Shown here: one piece after another, positions 1 through 7,746 of the stretch | Numbering within the stretch: the first letter of the stretch is position 1 | Layout of the letters: each line of letters starts with the position of its first letter | Source of the DNA: JAFGTX01 sp942492225 | Lineage (GTDB): Bacteria; Bacillota; Clostridia; Peptostreptococcales; Acidaminobacteraceae | Assembly: GCA_942492225.1 (NCBI GenBank) | Contig: CALODS010000046.1 | Location: 1 to 53,022, forward strand | DNA length: 53,022 nucleotides | Direction of reading: 5' to 3' | Translations under genes and position numbers: made by a program | The notes under the pieces: generated by a model | The model's input: the letters and a program-made list of their open reading frames with translations, nothing else | The model's database searches: none | Told to the model about the DNA's origin: nothing

Positions 1-876
1 ACCCAAGTTGTGGGACTAACAATTAGCATTATCAGAGGAATTGCAGCGGTGGCATTTATGCGTACAATCATTGTATTCGTCGCAGTAATTCTAATTAGAT
101 ATTTTAAAACTTTTCTTGTACGACAAGAACATGAAGAGCATTATCGTCGATTATTGGTGTTGACGTCAACTTTCTGGAGTGAAATATATTTCATGGAAAA
201 AAATATGATATATATCGAAGACTTGATGCAACAAGCCTATAAATTACATAAAAAGACAGAAGAATTGAAATCCCATGAAGAGATACAATCCCTGTCTCTC
301 TCCCTGTCGATGGGAATACATGAAGTAAAAAAAGACTACATTAGAGTTATTCAAGGTTTAGAAGGCGTTACAGAAAAACGCTTATATGATATGGAAATGA
401 GCATAAGAGACATTGCAGAAGTTATTGAATTGAGTTCCAAAAAAGCACTTATATCAGAAGGTAAAAATATAACATTGCAGTTTGATGTACGCAGTGATGT
501 ACGTGTAAAATATCATTTGTATTTGACGTCAATTCTACGAAATTTAATTAATAATGCAATTGAAGCACTTGTTGATAAATCTTATGGCGTAATAAAAGTA
601 TGGATCTTAGAGCAAGGCGACATTCTAAAAATAATTGTAGAAGATAATGGATGTGGTATTAGAGAGAGTGACCTTGACTATATTTTCAGTAGAGGATTTA
701 GTTCAAAATACAATCATGAATCTGGTGATGCTCAAAGAGGACTAGGACTAAGTATTGTCAAAGGATTTTTGGAAACACATTTTAGTGGCACTATCGAAGT
801 AGAATCAACAGTGAATAAAGGAACAAAATTTAAAATTGGAATCGCTCAAGATGTATTGAAAGGTGGAATAAAATGA
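1..876 (+). CDS. Sensor histidine kinase, YcbA/GlnK-like (5' end outside window)
   Basis: C-terminal part of a membrane histidine kinase; the frame is open from base 1, so the true start lies upstream and the GTG at 10 is not a credible start. A membrane segment is visible at about residues 10-33, then a helical dimerisation region with an IHEVKKDY box (candidate phospho-His codon 319-321). The ATPase domain has the N box NLINNAIEAL, G1 box DNGCGI and G2 box GLGLSIVKG. The His box style is that of kinases that partner YcbB-type regulators. The stop overlaps the next gene by 4 bases (ATGA), so the two are co-translated. Ligand unknown; the transporter downstream suggests a nitrogenous nutrient, by inference only. 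Confidence 0.85.
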   Translation, partial: TQVVGLTISIIRGIAAVAFMRTIIVFVAVILIRYFKTFLVRQEHEEHYRRLLVLTSTFWSEIYFMEKNMIYIEDLMQQAYKLHKKTEELKSHEEIQSLSLSLSMGIHEVKKDYIRVIQGLEGVTEKRLYDMEMSIRDIAEVIELSSKKALISEGKNITLQFDVRSDVRVKYHLYLTSILRNLINNAIEALVDKSYGVIKVWILEQGDILKIIVEDNGCGIRESDLDYIFSRGFSSKYNHESGDAQRGLGLSIVKGFLETHFSGTIEVESTVNKGTKFKIGIAQDVLKGGIK

Positions 877-1709
877 AATTTTATTTAGTGGATGACGATA
901 CAACGGTCATTAAAATGCTTTCTAACTTAATTGATGATTACCAGCTCGGTCGTGTTATTGGACATAATACAGATCCAGTATCAGCATTAAATGAAATAGA
1001 ACAATTGGTGCCTGATATTTGTCTTGTTGATATGCTAATGCCTGAAATGAATGGAAATGCGTTTATAAATATAGTGAAAGAAAAATTTTCAACAATATCT
1101 TTTATTATGATTTCTCAAGTATCCGCAGGTGAAATGATTGCAGAAGCATATGAAAAAGGTGCAAGTTTTTATCTTCATAAACCAATTAATGCCATTGAAT
1201 TTAAGTCCGTCATTCATTCGGTATCAGAAAAAATTACGATGCAACGTACGCTTGAAAGTATAAAAGGTGTACTTGGTGAAACGATTATGATTTCTGATAA
1301 TGAGTCTAAGTCGATTAAGAACAAATCTAAAAAAATTCATAAAATTCTTGGAGAACTTGGGATTTTAGGTGAAAAAGGAACCTACGATTTGATGGAACTT
1401 TGTGAAGGCTTATTAGAACAATCACACTGGAATGAAGAAACAATTAACCAAGTAATAAGAACATATAATGATAACCCTAAAATTGTTAAGCAAAGAATGA
1501 GACGGGCAATCGCTAAAGGATTAACAAATATAGCCCACAGTGGAATTGAAGATTATATGAACGATCAATTTGCTAAGTATGCCCATACGTTATTTGATTT
1601 TCAAAGTGTAAAGGAAGAAATGGATTATAGCCGCAAGAAACGATCAAAAGGTGGAAAAGTGAGTTTAACAAGATTTATTGAAGCGCTACTCCTAATGTCT
1701 CAGGAGTAA
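873..1709 (+). CDS. Response regulator with YcbB/GlnL-type DNA-binding domain
   Basis: 278 residues. The N-terminal receiver domain (about 1-120) has the acidic pocket DDD at 7-9, phosphoacceptor Asp53 in LVDMLMP and the conserved Lys in HKP. The C-terminal half (about 150-275) matches the YcbB/GlnL DNA-binding domain, including a GLTNIAHSGIEDY-type stretch and the basic patch YSRKKRSKGG. In Bacillus subtilis the GlnK-GlnL pair activates glutamine utilisation genes. Here the immediate downstream target is probably the five-gene ABC transporter, whose promoter holds three direct repeats. It overlaps the kinase gene and ends at a hairpin. Family call is firm; the regulated substrate is inference. 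Confidence 0.85.
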   Translation: MKFYLVDDDTTVIKMLSNLIDDYQLGRVIGHNTDPVSALNEIEQLVPDICLVDMLMPEMNGNAFINIVKEKFSTISFIMISQVSAGEMIAEAYEKGASFYLHKPINAIEFKSVIHSVSEKITMQRTLESIKGVLGETIMISDNESKSIKNKSKKIHKILGELGILGEKGTYDLMELCEGLLEQSHWNEETINQVIRTYNDNPKIVKQRMRRAIAKGLTNIAHSGIEDYMNDQFAKYAHTLFDFQSVKEEMDYSRKKRSKGGKVSLTRFIEALLLMSQE

Positions 1710-1735
1710 TAAGAGTATATTTGGAAGATTCAATA

Positions 1736-1770
1736 GGGATTATCGTCTTAAGATGGTAGTCTCATTTTTA
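1736..1770 (+). terminator. Terminator-like hairpin after the response regulator
   Basis: The two 14-base arms 1736-1749 and 1750-1763 pair with four G-U wobbles (the central TTAA forms the loop) and are followed by ATTTTTATT. It separates the two-component genes from the transporter operon. Confidence 0.6.
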
Positions 1771-1775
1771 TTAAT

Positions 1776-1798
1776 ATTCTAAAAATTCTAAAAATTCT
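1776..1798 (+). repeat. Three ATTCT(AAAA) repeats at 9-bp period
   Basis: ATTCT occurs at 1776, 1785 and 1794, separated by AAAA each time. It lies just upstream of the TGAAGC repeats in the liv-type promoter region. It could be an AT-rich upstream element or a chance low-complexity stretch. Confidence 0.5.
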
Positions 1799-1807
1799 GT
1801 GTTTTAC

Positions 1808-1833
1808 TGAAGCTTAATGAAGCACAGTGAAGC
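1808..1833 (+). promoter_or_regulatory. Triple direct repeat TGAAGC-N4, candidate operator of the adjacent YcbB-type regulator
   Basis: TGAAGC occurs at 1808-1813, 1818-1823 and 1828-1833, exactly one helical turn apart. Possible -10 elements follow (TATAAA at 1840-1845 or TAATAT at 1847-1852), which would place the repeats across the -35 region as expected for an activator site. From memory, Bacillus GlnL binds a hexamer-N4-hexamer direct repeat of different sequence; the matching architecture beside a GlnL-like gene is the basis of this call. Binding is inferred. Confidence 0.55.
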
Positions 1834-1876
1834 AAATAATATAAAGTAATATTAATTACTTAAAGGGGGAATTAAT

Positions 1877-3040
1877 GTGAAAAAAATAATGTCGATACTA
1901 CTGATTGTTGTACTTGCTTTAATGGCACTTACAGGATGTAATGCATCTGGTGACAGTGCCGAATCTGATGTCATTAAAATTGGTTGGATTGGTTCTTTGA
2001 CCGGTGATCAAGCTGTTTGGGGCACATGTGAATTTAATACGGTTAAGATGATGGTAGAAGAAGCAAATGCAAATGGTGGATGGCTAGGCAAACAAATTGA
2101 GGTTGTTGGTTATGATACAAAAGGTGATTCGCTTGAAGCAGTAAATGCAGTTAAACGTCTTGTCGGCCAAGATAAAGTCATTGGAATTATTGGACCAAAT
2201 GCATCGGGTCAAGCAATTGCAATTTCACAGGTCTTAGAAGAAGCAAAAGTAGTCGACATTGCAACTGTAGCAACCAATCCTAAAGTAACGGTAGATGAAA
2301 ATGGCAATACAAAGCCTTATAACTTTAGAGTTTGCTTTATTGATCCGTATCAAGGTGCTGTTGCAGCAGGATTTGCATTTGAAGAATTAAATTTTAAGAA
2401 AGCAGCGATTCTATATGATGTTGCAGATGAATATTCTCAAGGATTAACTGAATTCTTTGAAAAGACTTTTACTGAACTTGGTGGCGAGATTGTAGCAAAA
2501 GAAGCTTTCAAATTTGGTGATGTAGATTTCAGACCACAATTATCAAAAATAAAAGAAGCACAACCAGAAGTTATTTTTATGCCATACTTCTTTAAAGAAG
2601 TTGCACTAAGTTCATCTCAAGCGAGAGAACTAGGTATAGAAGCAACATTTATGGGTGGTGACGGATGGACATCTGAACAACTACTTGAAATGGCTGGCGA
2701 TGCAGTTGAAGGCAGTTATGTAGTCAACCATTTAGATTTTGATGACCCAGACGTCCAAGGATTCAAAAATGCTTATACAGAAAAATACAATGCGGCTGTA
2801 GAATTAAATGGATATTTGGCATATGATGCATTTAAATTGTTGGAAGTGGCAGTTAAAGATGCTGGTGTTGCAGATTCCGTTAAGATTAAAGAAGCAATGG
2901 AAACAGCAGAAGTTCAAGGTATTACAGGTAAAATCGTTGTCAATGCAAAAACTCATAATCCTGATGGTAAAGAAGCAGCAATGCTTAAAATTATTGATAA
3001 CTCATATAAATTCCAAATGAAATATTCAGTAGGACAATAG
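1877..3040 (+). CDS. ABC transporter substrate-binding lipoprotein, LivK-like
   Basis: 387 residues. A lipoprotein signal peptide with lipobox LTGC puts the anchored Cys at 21. The mature protein is a type I periplasmic-binding fold of the branched-chain amino acid/amide family (IGWIGSLTGDQAVWG near the N-terminus, IGIIGPNASG, EANANGGW). The start is GTG at 1877, 7 bases after AGGGGG; an ATG at 1875 in another frame meets TGA at once. First gene of a five-gene operon with two permeases and two ATPases. A stable hairpin just after the gene probably lets the binding protein be made in excess. Substrate cannot be assigned from sequence alone: leucine-type amino acids, amides and urea are all possible for the family. 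Confidence 0.9.
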   Translation: MKKIMSILLIVVLALMALTGCNASGDSAESDVIKIGWIGSLTGDQAVWGTCEFNTVKMMVEEANANGGWLGKQIEVVGYDTKGDSLEAVNAVKRLVGQDKVIGIIGPNASGQAIAISQVLEEAKVVDIATVATNPKVTVDENGNTKPYNFRVCFIDPYQGAVAAGFAFEELNFKKAAILYDVADEYSQGLTEFFEKTFTELGGEIVAKEAFKFGDVDFRPQLSKIKEAQPEVIFMPYFFKEVALSSSQARELGIEATFMGGDGWTSEQLLEMAGDAVEGSYVVNHLDFDDPDVQGFKNAYTEKYNAAVELNGYLAYDAFKLLEVAVKDAGVADSVKIKEAMETAEVQGITGKIVVNAKTHNPDGKEAAMLKIIDNSYKFQMKYSVGQ

Positions 3041-3067
3041 TAAGGCTTACGAAAACACAAGGATTAT

Positions 3068-3091
3068 ATGGGCGCTTATGCGCCCATTTTC
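3068..3091 (+). terminator. Intercistronic hairpin between binding protein and permease
   Basis: ATGGGCGC (3068-3075), loop TTAT, GCGCCCAT (3080-3087), then a short T run. It is a perfect 8-bp GC-rich stem inside the operon, consistent with partial termination or 3'-end protection that raises binding-protein mRNA over permease mRNA. Confidence 0.7.
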
Positions 3092-3115
3092 AAATAAGTT
3101 AAGAAAGGACAACCT

Positions 3116-3994
3116 ATGGCGACGTTTATTCAACAGATAATCAATGGAATCTCCATTGGAAGTGTTTATGCACTAATGGCAGTTGGCTATTCTCTTGTGT
3201 ATAGCATTATGAATTTCAGTAATTTTGCTCATGGTGGTGTAATTATGCTTGGTGCTTATATGGGATTTTTTGCTTTAACAGTATTTGCATTACCTTTTCC
3301 CATAGCCCTAATCGTTTCAGCATTTGGTGCAGCAGCTATTGCCATTGCATTAGAAAGGGTGGCATATAGTCCACTGAGGAAAAGAAATGCACCTTTTTTA
3401 TATTTTATTATTTCGGCAATGGGTGCTTCAATCTTCCTAGAAAATTTAGTTGTAGCAACAATTGGACCGAATTTTAAAACCTACCCTAAGATTATTTCAC
3501 AAGAACCTTTGCTTATTGGTGGTGTGGCCTTTGGCCGGTTGGATATTATGATGTTTCTTATTTCAACCATTTCACTTACAATGCTTTTATTTTTTATCAA
3601 TAAAACACGGACAGGTATGGCGATTAGAGCAACTGCATACAATTTGAGAGCAAGTTCTTTAATGGGCGTTAATACGGATTCAATAATATTTATAGTATTT
3701 GGGCTTGGAGGTGCACTTGCAGGTATTGCAGGTGTCCTATTTGGAATGAAATATACAGTTTATCCTCAAATAGGCTTTATAACAACAAAGGCTTTTATTG
3801 CAGCCGTATTTGGTGGACTTGGAAGTTTAACAGGAGCAGTTGTTGGTGCAATTTTATTAGGAATTATAGAAACATTAACCGCTGGTTATATCTCTTCTCA
3901 ACTAAGAGATTTGATTGCATTTGGACTACTTATTTTTATACTTGTTGTAAGACCAATGGGGATTATGGGTAAGATGAACGAAGACAAAGCATAG
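3116..3994 (+). CDS. Branched-chain amino acid-type ABC permease, LivH-like
   Basis: 292 residues, almost entirely hydrophobic with about eight membrane segments. Family marks are the N-terminal NGISIGSVYALMAVGYSLVY and the AVFGGLGSLTGAVVGAILLG stretch near residue 235, the cytoplasmic loop that contacts the ATPases. It would form the transmembrane heterodimer with the LivM-like gene 9 bases downstream. The ATG start follows AGAAAGGA. Normal length and composition for the family. Confidence 0.92.
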   Translation: MATFIQQIINGISIGSVYALMAVGYSLVYSIMNFSNFAHGGVIMLGAYMGFFALTVFALPFPIALIVSAFGAAAIAIALERVAYSPLRKRNAPFLYFIISAMGASIFLENLVVATIGPNFKTYPKIISQEPLLIGGVAFGRLDIMMFLISTISLTMLLFFINKTRTGMAIRATAYNLRASSLMGVNTDSIIFIVFGLGGALAGIAGVLFGMKYTVYPQIGFITTKAFIAAVFGGLGSLTGAVVGAILLGIIETLTAGYISSQLRDLIAFGLLIFILVVRPMGIMGKMNEDKA

Positions 3995-4003
3995 GAGGCA
4001 GAC

Positions 4004-4888
4004 ATGGATTGGTATTATATAGAAGGCATCTTAATATTATCTGGTATTAACTTACTTGCTGTTCTCGGTTTGTCCTTGTTAACAGGATTTACAGGACTAT
4101 TTTCATTTGGACATGCAGGATTTATGGCAATAGGCGCCTATGCAACGGCATTTTGCACAATGACACTTGGAATGAATTTTTATTTGTCACTATTTATTGG
4201 TGGCTTAGCAGCTTGTGTAATGAGTTTGATAATTGGGAAACTGACGTTGAATCTCAAAGGCGACTATTTTATTATTGCAACCCTTGGATTTGGGGAAGCA
4301 ATCCGTCTAATCTTAGATAACGTTCAATATTTTGGTGGTGCTAGAGGGTGGCCAGGTATATCAAATCACACGACATTAATGAATGTTATTGTCATTAACA
4401 TTATTGCAATTTTAGTATTGGTCAATATTATTAATTCTAAACATGGCCGTAACATGAAGGCTATTAGAGAAGAAGAAATGGCATCTAATATTATTGGAAT
4501 AGATGTGTTTAAATACAAATTGATATCACTGGCTATTAGTGCCATGTATGCAGGTGTATCAGGTGGGTTACTTGCTCACTATATTGGTTTTTTACAACCT
4601 AAGATGTTTCAGTTGATAAAATCAACAGAATTAACTATTATTGTTATTTTTGGTGGCTTAGGAAGTGTGACAGGATCTGTTATTGGCGCAGTTGTATTAA
4701 CAGCACTTCCAGAAGTTCTGCGAAACGTTAAAGAGTGGCGTCTTGTATTCTATGGCGCGAGTGTTGTCTTTATTATGGTAACTAGGCCACAAGGATTAAT
4801 GGGTGGAAAAGAGTTTAGACCACTATCAATCCTAAGATCACTCTTCACAAAAACTGAAGTAGAAAATCCAGTTAAGGAGGTATCCTAA
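4004..4888 (+). CDS. Branched-chain amino acid-type ABC permease, LivM-like
   Basis: 294 residues with multiple membrane segments. The LivM signature GLSLLTGFTGLFSFGHAGFM lies near residues 22-42, and the conserved IFGGLGSVTGSVIGAVVL near residue 221. It begins with ATG after TAGGAGG and ends in a one-base overlap (TAATG) with the next ATPase gene, implying translational coupling. Partner of the LivH-like permease in one importer. Confidence 0.92.
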   Translation: MDWYYIEGILILSGINLLAVLGLSLLTGFTGLFSFGHAGFMAIGAYATAFCTMTLGMNFYLSLFIGGLAACVMSLIIGKLTLNLKGDYFIIATLGFGEAIRLILDNVQYFGGARGWPGISNHTTLMNVIVINIIAILVLVNIINSKHGRNMKAIREEEMASNIIGIDVFKYKLISLAISAMYAGVSGGLLAHYIGFLQPKMFQLIKSTELTIIVIFGGLGSVTGSVIGAVVLTALPEVLRNVKEWRLVFYGASVVFIMVTRPQGLMGGKEFRPLSILRSLFTKTEVENPVKEVS

Positions 4889-5655
4889 TGTCACTATTAC
4901 AACTAAAAAATGTAACGAAACGATTTGGTGGCTTAACGGCTGTTGGTGACGTTAATCTAACTATTGAAAAGGATACCATCTATGGACTTATTGGTCCAAA
5001 TGGTGCAGGAAAAACAACGATTTTTAACTTAATTACTGGTATTTACGCGATATCAGAAGGTGAAATTTTATTCGATGGAAAAAAGGTTGATGGACTTCCC
5101 TCTTTTAAAATTGCAGATGCTGGTATAACAAGAACATTTCAGAATATTAGATTGTTCAAGAATTTAACGACTTATGAAAATATACTAACCGCATGTCATT
5201 TTAATACAGATTATTCTCTCATTGATACAGTACTAAGAAATAGTAAGTACAAAAAAGAAGAAGCGAAACTACATGAACAAGCAGAAGAATTACTTCGTAT
5301 TATGGGACTTGAAGCACGAAAAGATGTTGTTGCAGCTAATTTACCTTATGGATTACAACGTCGACTTGAGATAGCAAGAGCACTTGCATTGCGACCCAAA
5401 CTATTACTGCTCGACGAACCTGCAGCTGGCATGAACCCTGAAGAAACAATGCAACTATTGTCACTCATAAAAGAAGTCAAAGAAAAGTTTAATCTAACAG
5501 TTCTCATTATAGAACATCATATGGATTTAATTATGAATTTATGTGATAGAATAACCGTACTAAATTTTGGACAAGAATTGGCGGAAGGTTCTCCATATGA
5601 AATACAGTCAAGTTCAAAAGTAGTGGAAGCATACTTAGGAGAGGGGGAACTTTAA
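4888..5655 (+). CDS. ABC transporter ATP-binding protein, LivG-like
   Basis: 255 residues. Walker A GPNGAGKTT near residue 36; LivG-type TFQNIRLFKNLTTYEN; Walker B LLLLDEPAAGMNP; switch His in IIEHHMD. The signature motif is unusual, NLPYGLQRRLEIARAL, where most LivG proteins read LSYGQQRRLEIARAL; PYGLQRR is still within the range seen for this subfamily. Hydrolyses ATP to drive the LivHM pore together with the LivF-like subunit, whose ATG comes directly after this stop. Confidence 0.92.
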   Translation: MSLLQLKNVTKRFGGLTAVGDVNLTIEKDTIYGLIGPNGAGKTTIFNLITGIYAISEGEILFDGKKVDGLPSFKIADAGITRTFQNIRLFKNLTTYENILTACHFNTDYSLIDTVLRNSKYKKEEAKLHEQAEELLRIMGLEARKDVVAANLPYGLQRRLEIARALALRPKLLLLDEPAAGMNPEETMQLLSLIKEVKEKFNLTVLIIEHHMDLIMNLCDRITVLNFGQELAEGSPYEIQSSSKVVEAYLGEGEL

Positions 5656-6372
5656 ATGTTGAAAATTAGAGATCTCAATGTCTACTATGGCGGCATCCAT
5701 GCCCTTCGAGGCGTTGATATTGATGTAGAACAAGGGCAAATCGTTTCAATAATTGGGTCTAATGGTGCGGGTAAAAGTACTTTACTAAATGCAATATCCG
5801 CAGTAGTAAAACCAACAAAGGGTCGTATTGAATTCAAGGGTTCAGAGTTGCCTAAATCAGTAAACAAAATTGTAAGGTTAGGTGTTTCTCAAGTTCCCGA
5901 AGGCCGTCTTGTATTTGCAAATCTTACAGTCAAAGACAATTTGTTAATGGGAGCTTATCTGCGACGTGACACCGAACAAATTCAACTTGACTTAGAGAAG
6001 GTTTATGGTTTATTTCCAAGATTAGAAGAGCGTAAAATTCAAATGGCAGGAACCCTTAGTGGCGGAGAACAACAAATGCTCGCAATGGGCAGAGGGCTAA
6101 TGAGTAATCCAGAAATCATACTACTGGATGAACCCTCACTTGGTTTAGCCCCATTACTTGTAAAAACGATATTCGAAATTATTCAAGATATAAAAAAAAT
6201 GAATAAGACCATATTACTTGTTGAACAAAATGCTTACAAAGCTTTATCTATAGCAGATGTGGGCTATGTATTAGAACAAGGCAGTATTGTAAATAAAGGT
6301 CCTGCAAAAGAACTAATTAAAGATCCCTCCATTCAAGAAGCCTATTTAGGAAAAAAGGCAGTAACTAAATAG
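5656..6372 (+). CDS. ABC transporter ATP-binding protein, LivF-like
   Basis: 238 residues. Walker A GSNGAGKST, LivF-style VPEGRLVFANLTVKDNLLMGAY, signature LSGGEQQMLAMGRGLM, Walker B ILLDEPSLGLAP and switch region LVEQNAYKAL. The start ATG directly follows the LivG-like stop, with ribosome binding site GAGAGGGGG inside the preceding gene. Last gene of the five-gene operon, followed by a strong terminator. Confidence 0.93.
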   Translation: MLKIRDLNVYYGGIHALRGVDIDVEQGQIVSIIGSNGAGKSTLLNAISAVVKPTKGRIEFKGSELPKSVNKIVRLGVSQVPEGRLVFANLTVKDNLLMGAYLRRDTEQIQLDLEKVYGLFPRLEERKIQMAGTLSGGEQQMLAMGRGLMSNPEIILLDEPSLGLAPLLVKTIFEIIQDIKKMNKTILLVEQNAYKALSIADVGYVLEQGSIVNKGPAKELIKDPSIQEAYLGKKAVTK

Positions 6373-6379
6373 TTAAAGG

Positions 6380-6424
6380 AAAGTAGCTGTTGCGCTTAAA
6401 ATTTGCGTTACAGCTACTTTTCGG
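6380..6424 (+). terminator. Terminator of the liv-type operon
   Basis: AAAGTAGCTGT (6380-6390) pairs with ACAGCTACTTT (6410-6420), with further pairing inside (GCGC against GCGT), followed by a T-rich end. Confidence 0.8.
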
Positions 6425-6454
6425 GTAAAATAGAAGATAGAAATGGAGGCTCAT

Positions 6455-7723
6455 ATGTTAAAAATACTACATCTAGAACAGAGTAATTTGATTAAGAAAA
6501 AAATGGGTGATATTGTTGAATCAACGGGTCACTTATATTTTTCTGTTGAATCGCCTAGAGAGGCTATTAATATACTCGGCAAAGAGCCTATTGATATTAT
6601 CGTTACGGCACTGGAGTTTGAAGGTATCGATGGTGAAGATTTTATTAAACAAATAAATAATTCGAAATATAAAAATATACCGATCATTGTCTTAACTTCA
6701 ACGGATACAATGGAAATGCGTGAACATATTTTCAGTTTAGGTGTGGTCGATTATTTAGTCAAAACGGAAGTTGAAGATTCATTGATTCGTGCTTATTTTG
6801 ATGCATTTAAACAAATGAAAAATTTAAATCATGGGGAACAGAATGTTAGTATTGCAGTACTTGACGACAGTTTGCTAAGTCTGTCTATGATAAAACAAAT
6901 ATTCGAATTGAACGATTTTGAGAATGCAACCTATTTTTCGGATCCTCTTGATTTATTAAAAGACGAGAGAGCATTTGATATATATATTATCGATTTGGTA
7001 ATGCCAAATATGTCTGGTGAAGAGTTGTTATTGAAAATCAGACATCGCCATCCGATGAGCAGTATTGTTATTATGTCATCAGTGACAAATTATAAAACAA
7101 TCTCTACAACACTTTTGATGGGTGCTGATGACTATATTATGAAGCCTTTTGATGCGAATATTTTCATGGCGAGATTAAAAGTACAGATGAAGTATTATTT
7201 AGTGATGAGGGATTTAGAATCAAAAAATAAAGAATTACAAGAAATGGCTATCACCGATGGCTTAACAAAAGTATACAATCGTCGTTATTGTATGTCACGA
7301 TTAACAGAAGAAATAGAACGTGCACGACGGTATGATCATCCATTATCAATATTTATTTTGGATATTGATGATTTTAAACATGTGAATGATCAGTACGGTC
7401 ATCAAGTAGGAGATGACGTCCTTGTAGAATTAGCCAAAACATGTGAACAGCTGGTACGATGTACGGATGTTGTCACAAGATTTGGTGGAGAAGAATTTAT
7501 GATTATTTTGCCTGAAGCAGATCAAAAAAGTGCTATGATTGTTGCTGAAAAGATACGAACAGAAATAGAAGTCTTAACATATAACATAGACGGTTTGGCG
7601 ATTACCATTAGTGGTGGGGTTTGTGAAGTGAATAACTATAAACTTAGCGATGTTGTAAGAATAGCGGATGAAAATTTGTATAAGGCAAAAAAATCAGGAA
7701 AGAATTGTATTATTGGCTCTTAA
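6455..7723 (+). CDS. REC-REC-GGDEF diguanylate cyclase (PleD-like)
   Basis: 422 residues from ATG 6455, chosen because GGAGG lies 5 bases upstream; the in-frame ATG at 6443 overlaps that site. Domain order: receiver 1 (about 1-120), receiver 2 (about 132-250), GGDEF (about 265-422). Receiver 1 looks phosphorylation-dead: the usual Asp in IIITDL is Ala in IIVTAL. Receiver 2 is canonical, with IIDLVMP and MKPFD. The cyclase has an intact active site GGEEF (344-348) and an inhibitory I-site RCTD (335-338), so it should make cyclic di-GMP and be product-inhibited. Same layout as PleD. It converges on another regulator, with stop codons one base apart. Confidence 0.9.
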   Translation: MLKILHLEQSNLIKKKMGDIVESTGHLYFSVESPREAINILGKEPIDIIVTALEFEGIDGEDFIKQINNSKYKNIPIIVLTSTDTMEMREHIFSLGVVDYLVKTEVEDSLIRAYFDAFKQMKNLNHGEQNVSIAVLDDSLLSLSMIKQIFELNDFENATYFSDPLDLLKDERAFDIYIIDLVMPNMSGEELLLKIRHRHPMSSIVIMSSVTNYKTISTTLLMGADDYIMKPFDANIFMARLKVQMKYYLVMRDLESKNKELQEMAITDGLTKVYNRRYCMSRLTEEIERARRYDHPLSIFILDIDDFKHVNDQYGHQVGDDVLVELAKTCEQLVRCTDVVTRFGGEEFMIILPEADQKSAMIVAEKIRTEIEVLTYNIDGLAITISGGVCEVNNYKLSDVVRIADENLYKAKKSGKNCIIGS

Positions 7724-7746
7724 GCTATTCGCTTAAGAGCTCTTTT
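7716..7746 (+). terminator. Hairpin spanning both stop codons of two convergent genes
   Basis: GCTCTTAAGC (7716-7725), loop TATTC, GCTTAAGAGC (7731-7740), then TCTTTTTG. A perfect 10-bp stem that contains the stop codon of the cyclase on the plus strand and part of the stop codon of the opposing gene. The T run favours plus-strand termination. Confidence 0.8.

Noticed and set aside
159..532. Palindrome TTGACGTCAA near 161-170 and again near 523-532
   Set aside because: Both copies lie inside the coding part of the first kinase gene and encode ordinary residues; I see no reason to call them operators.
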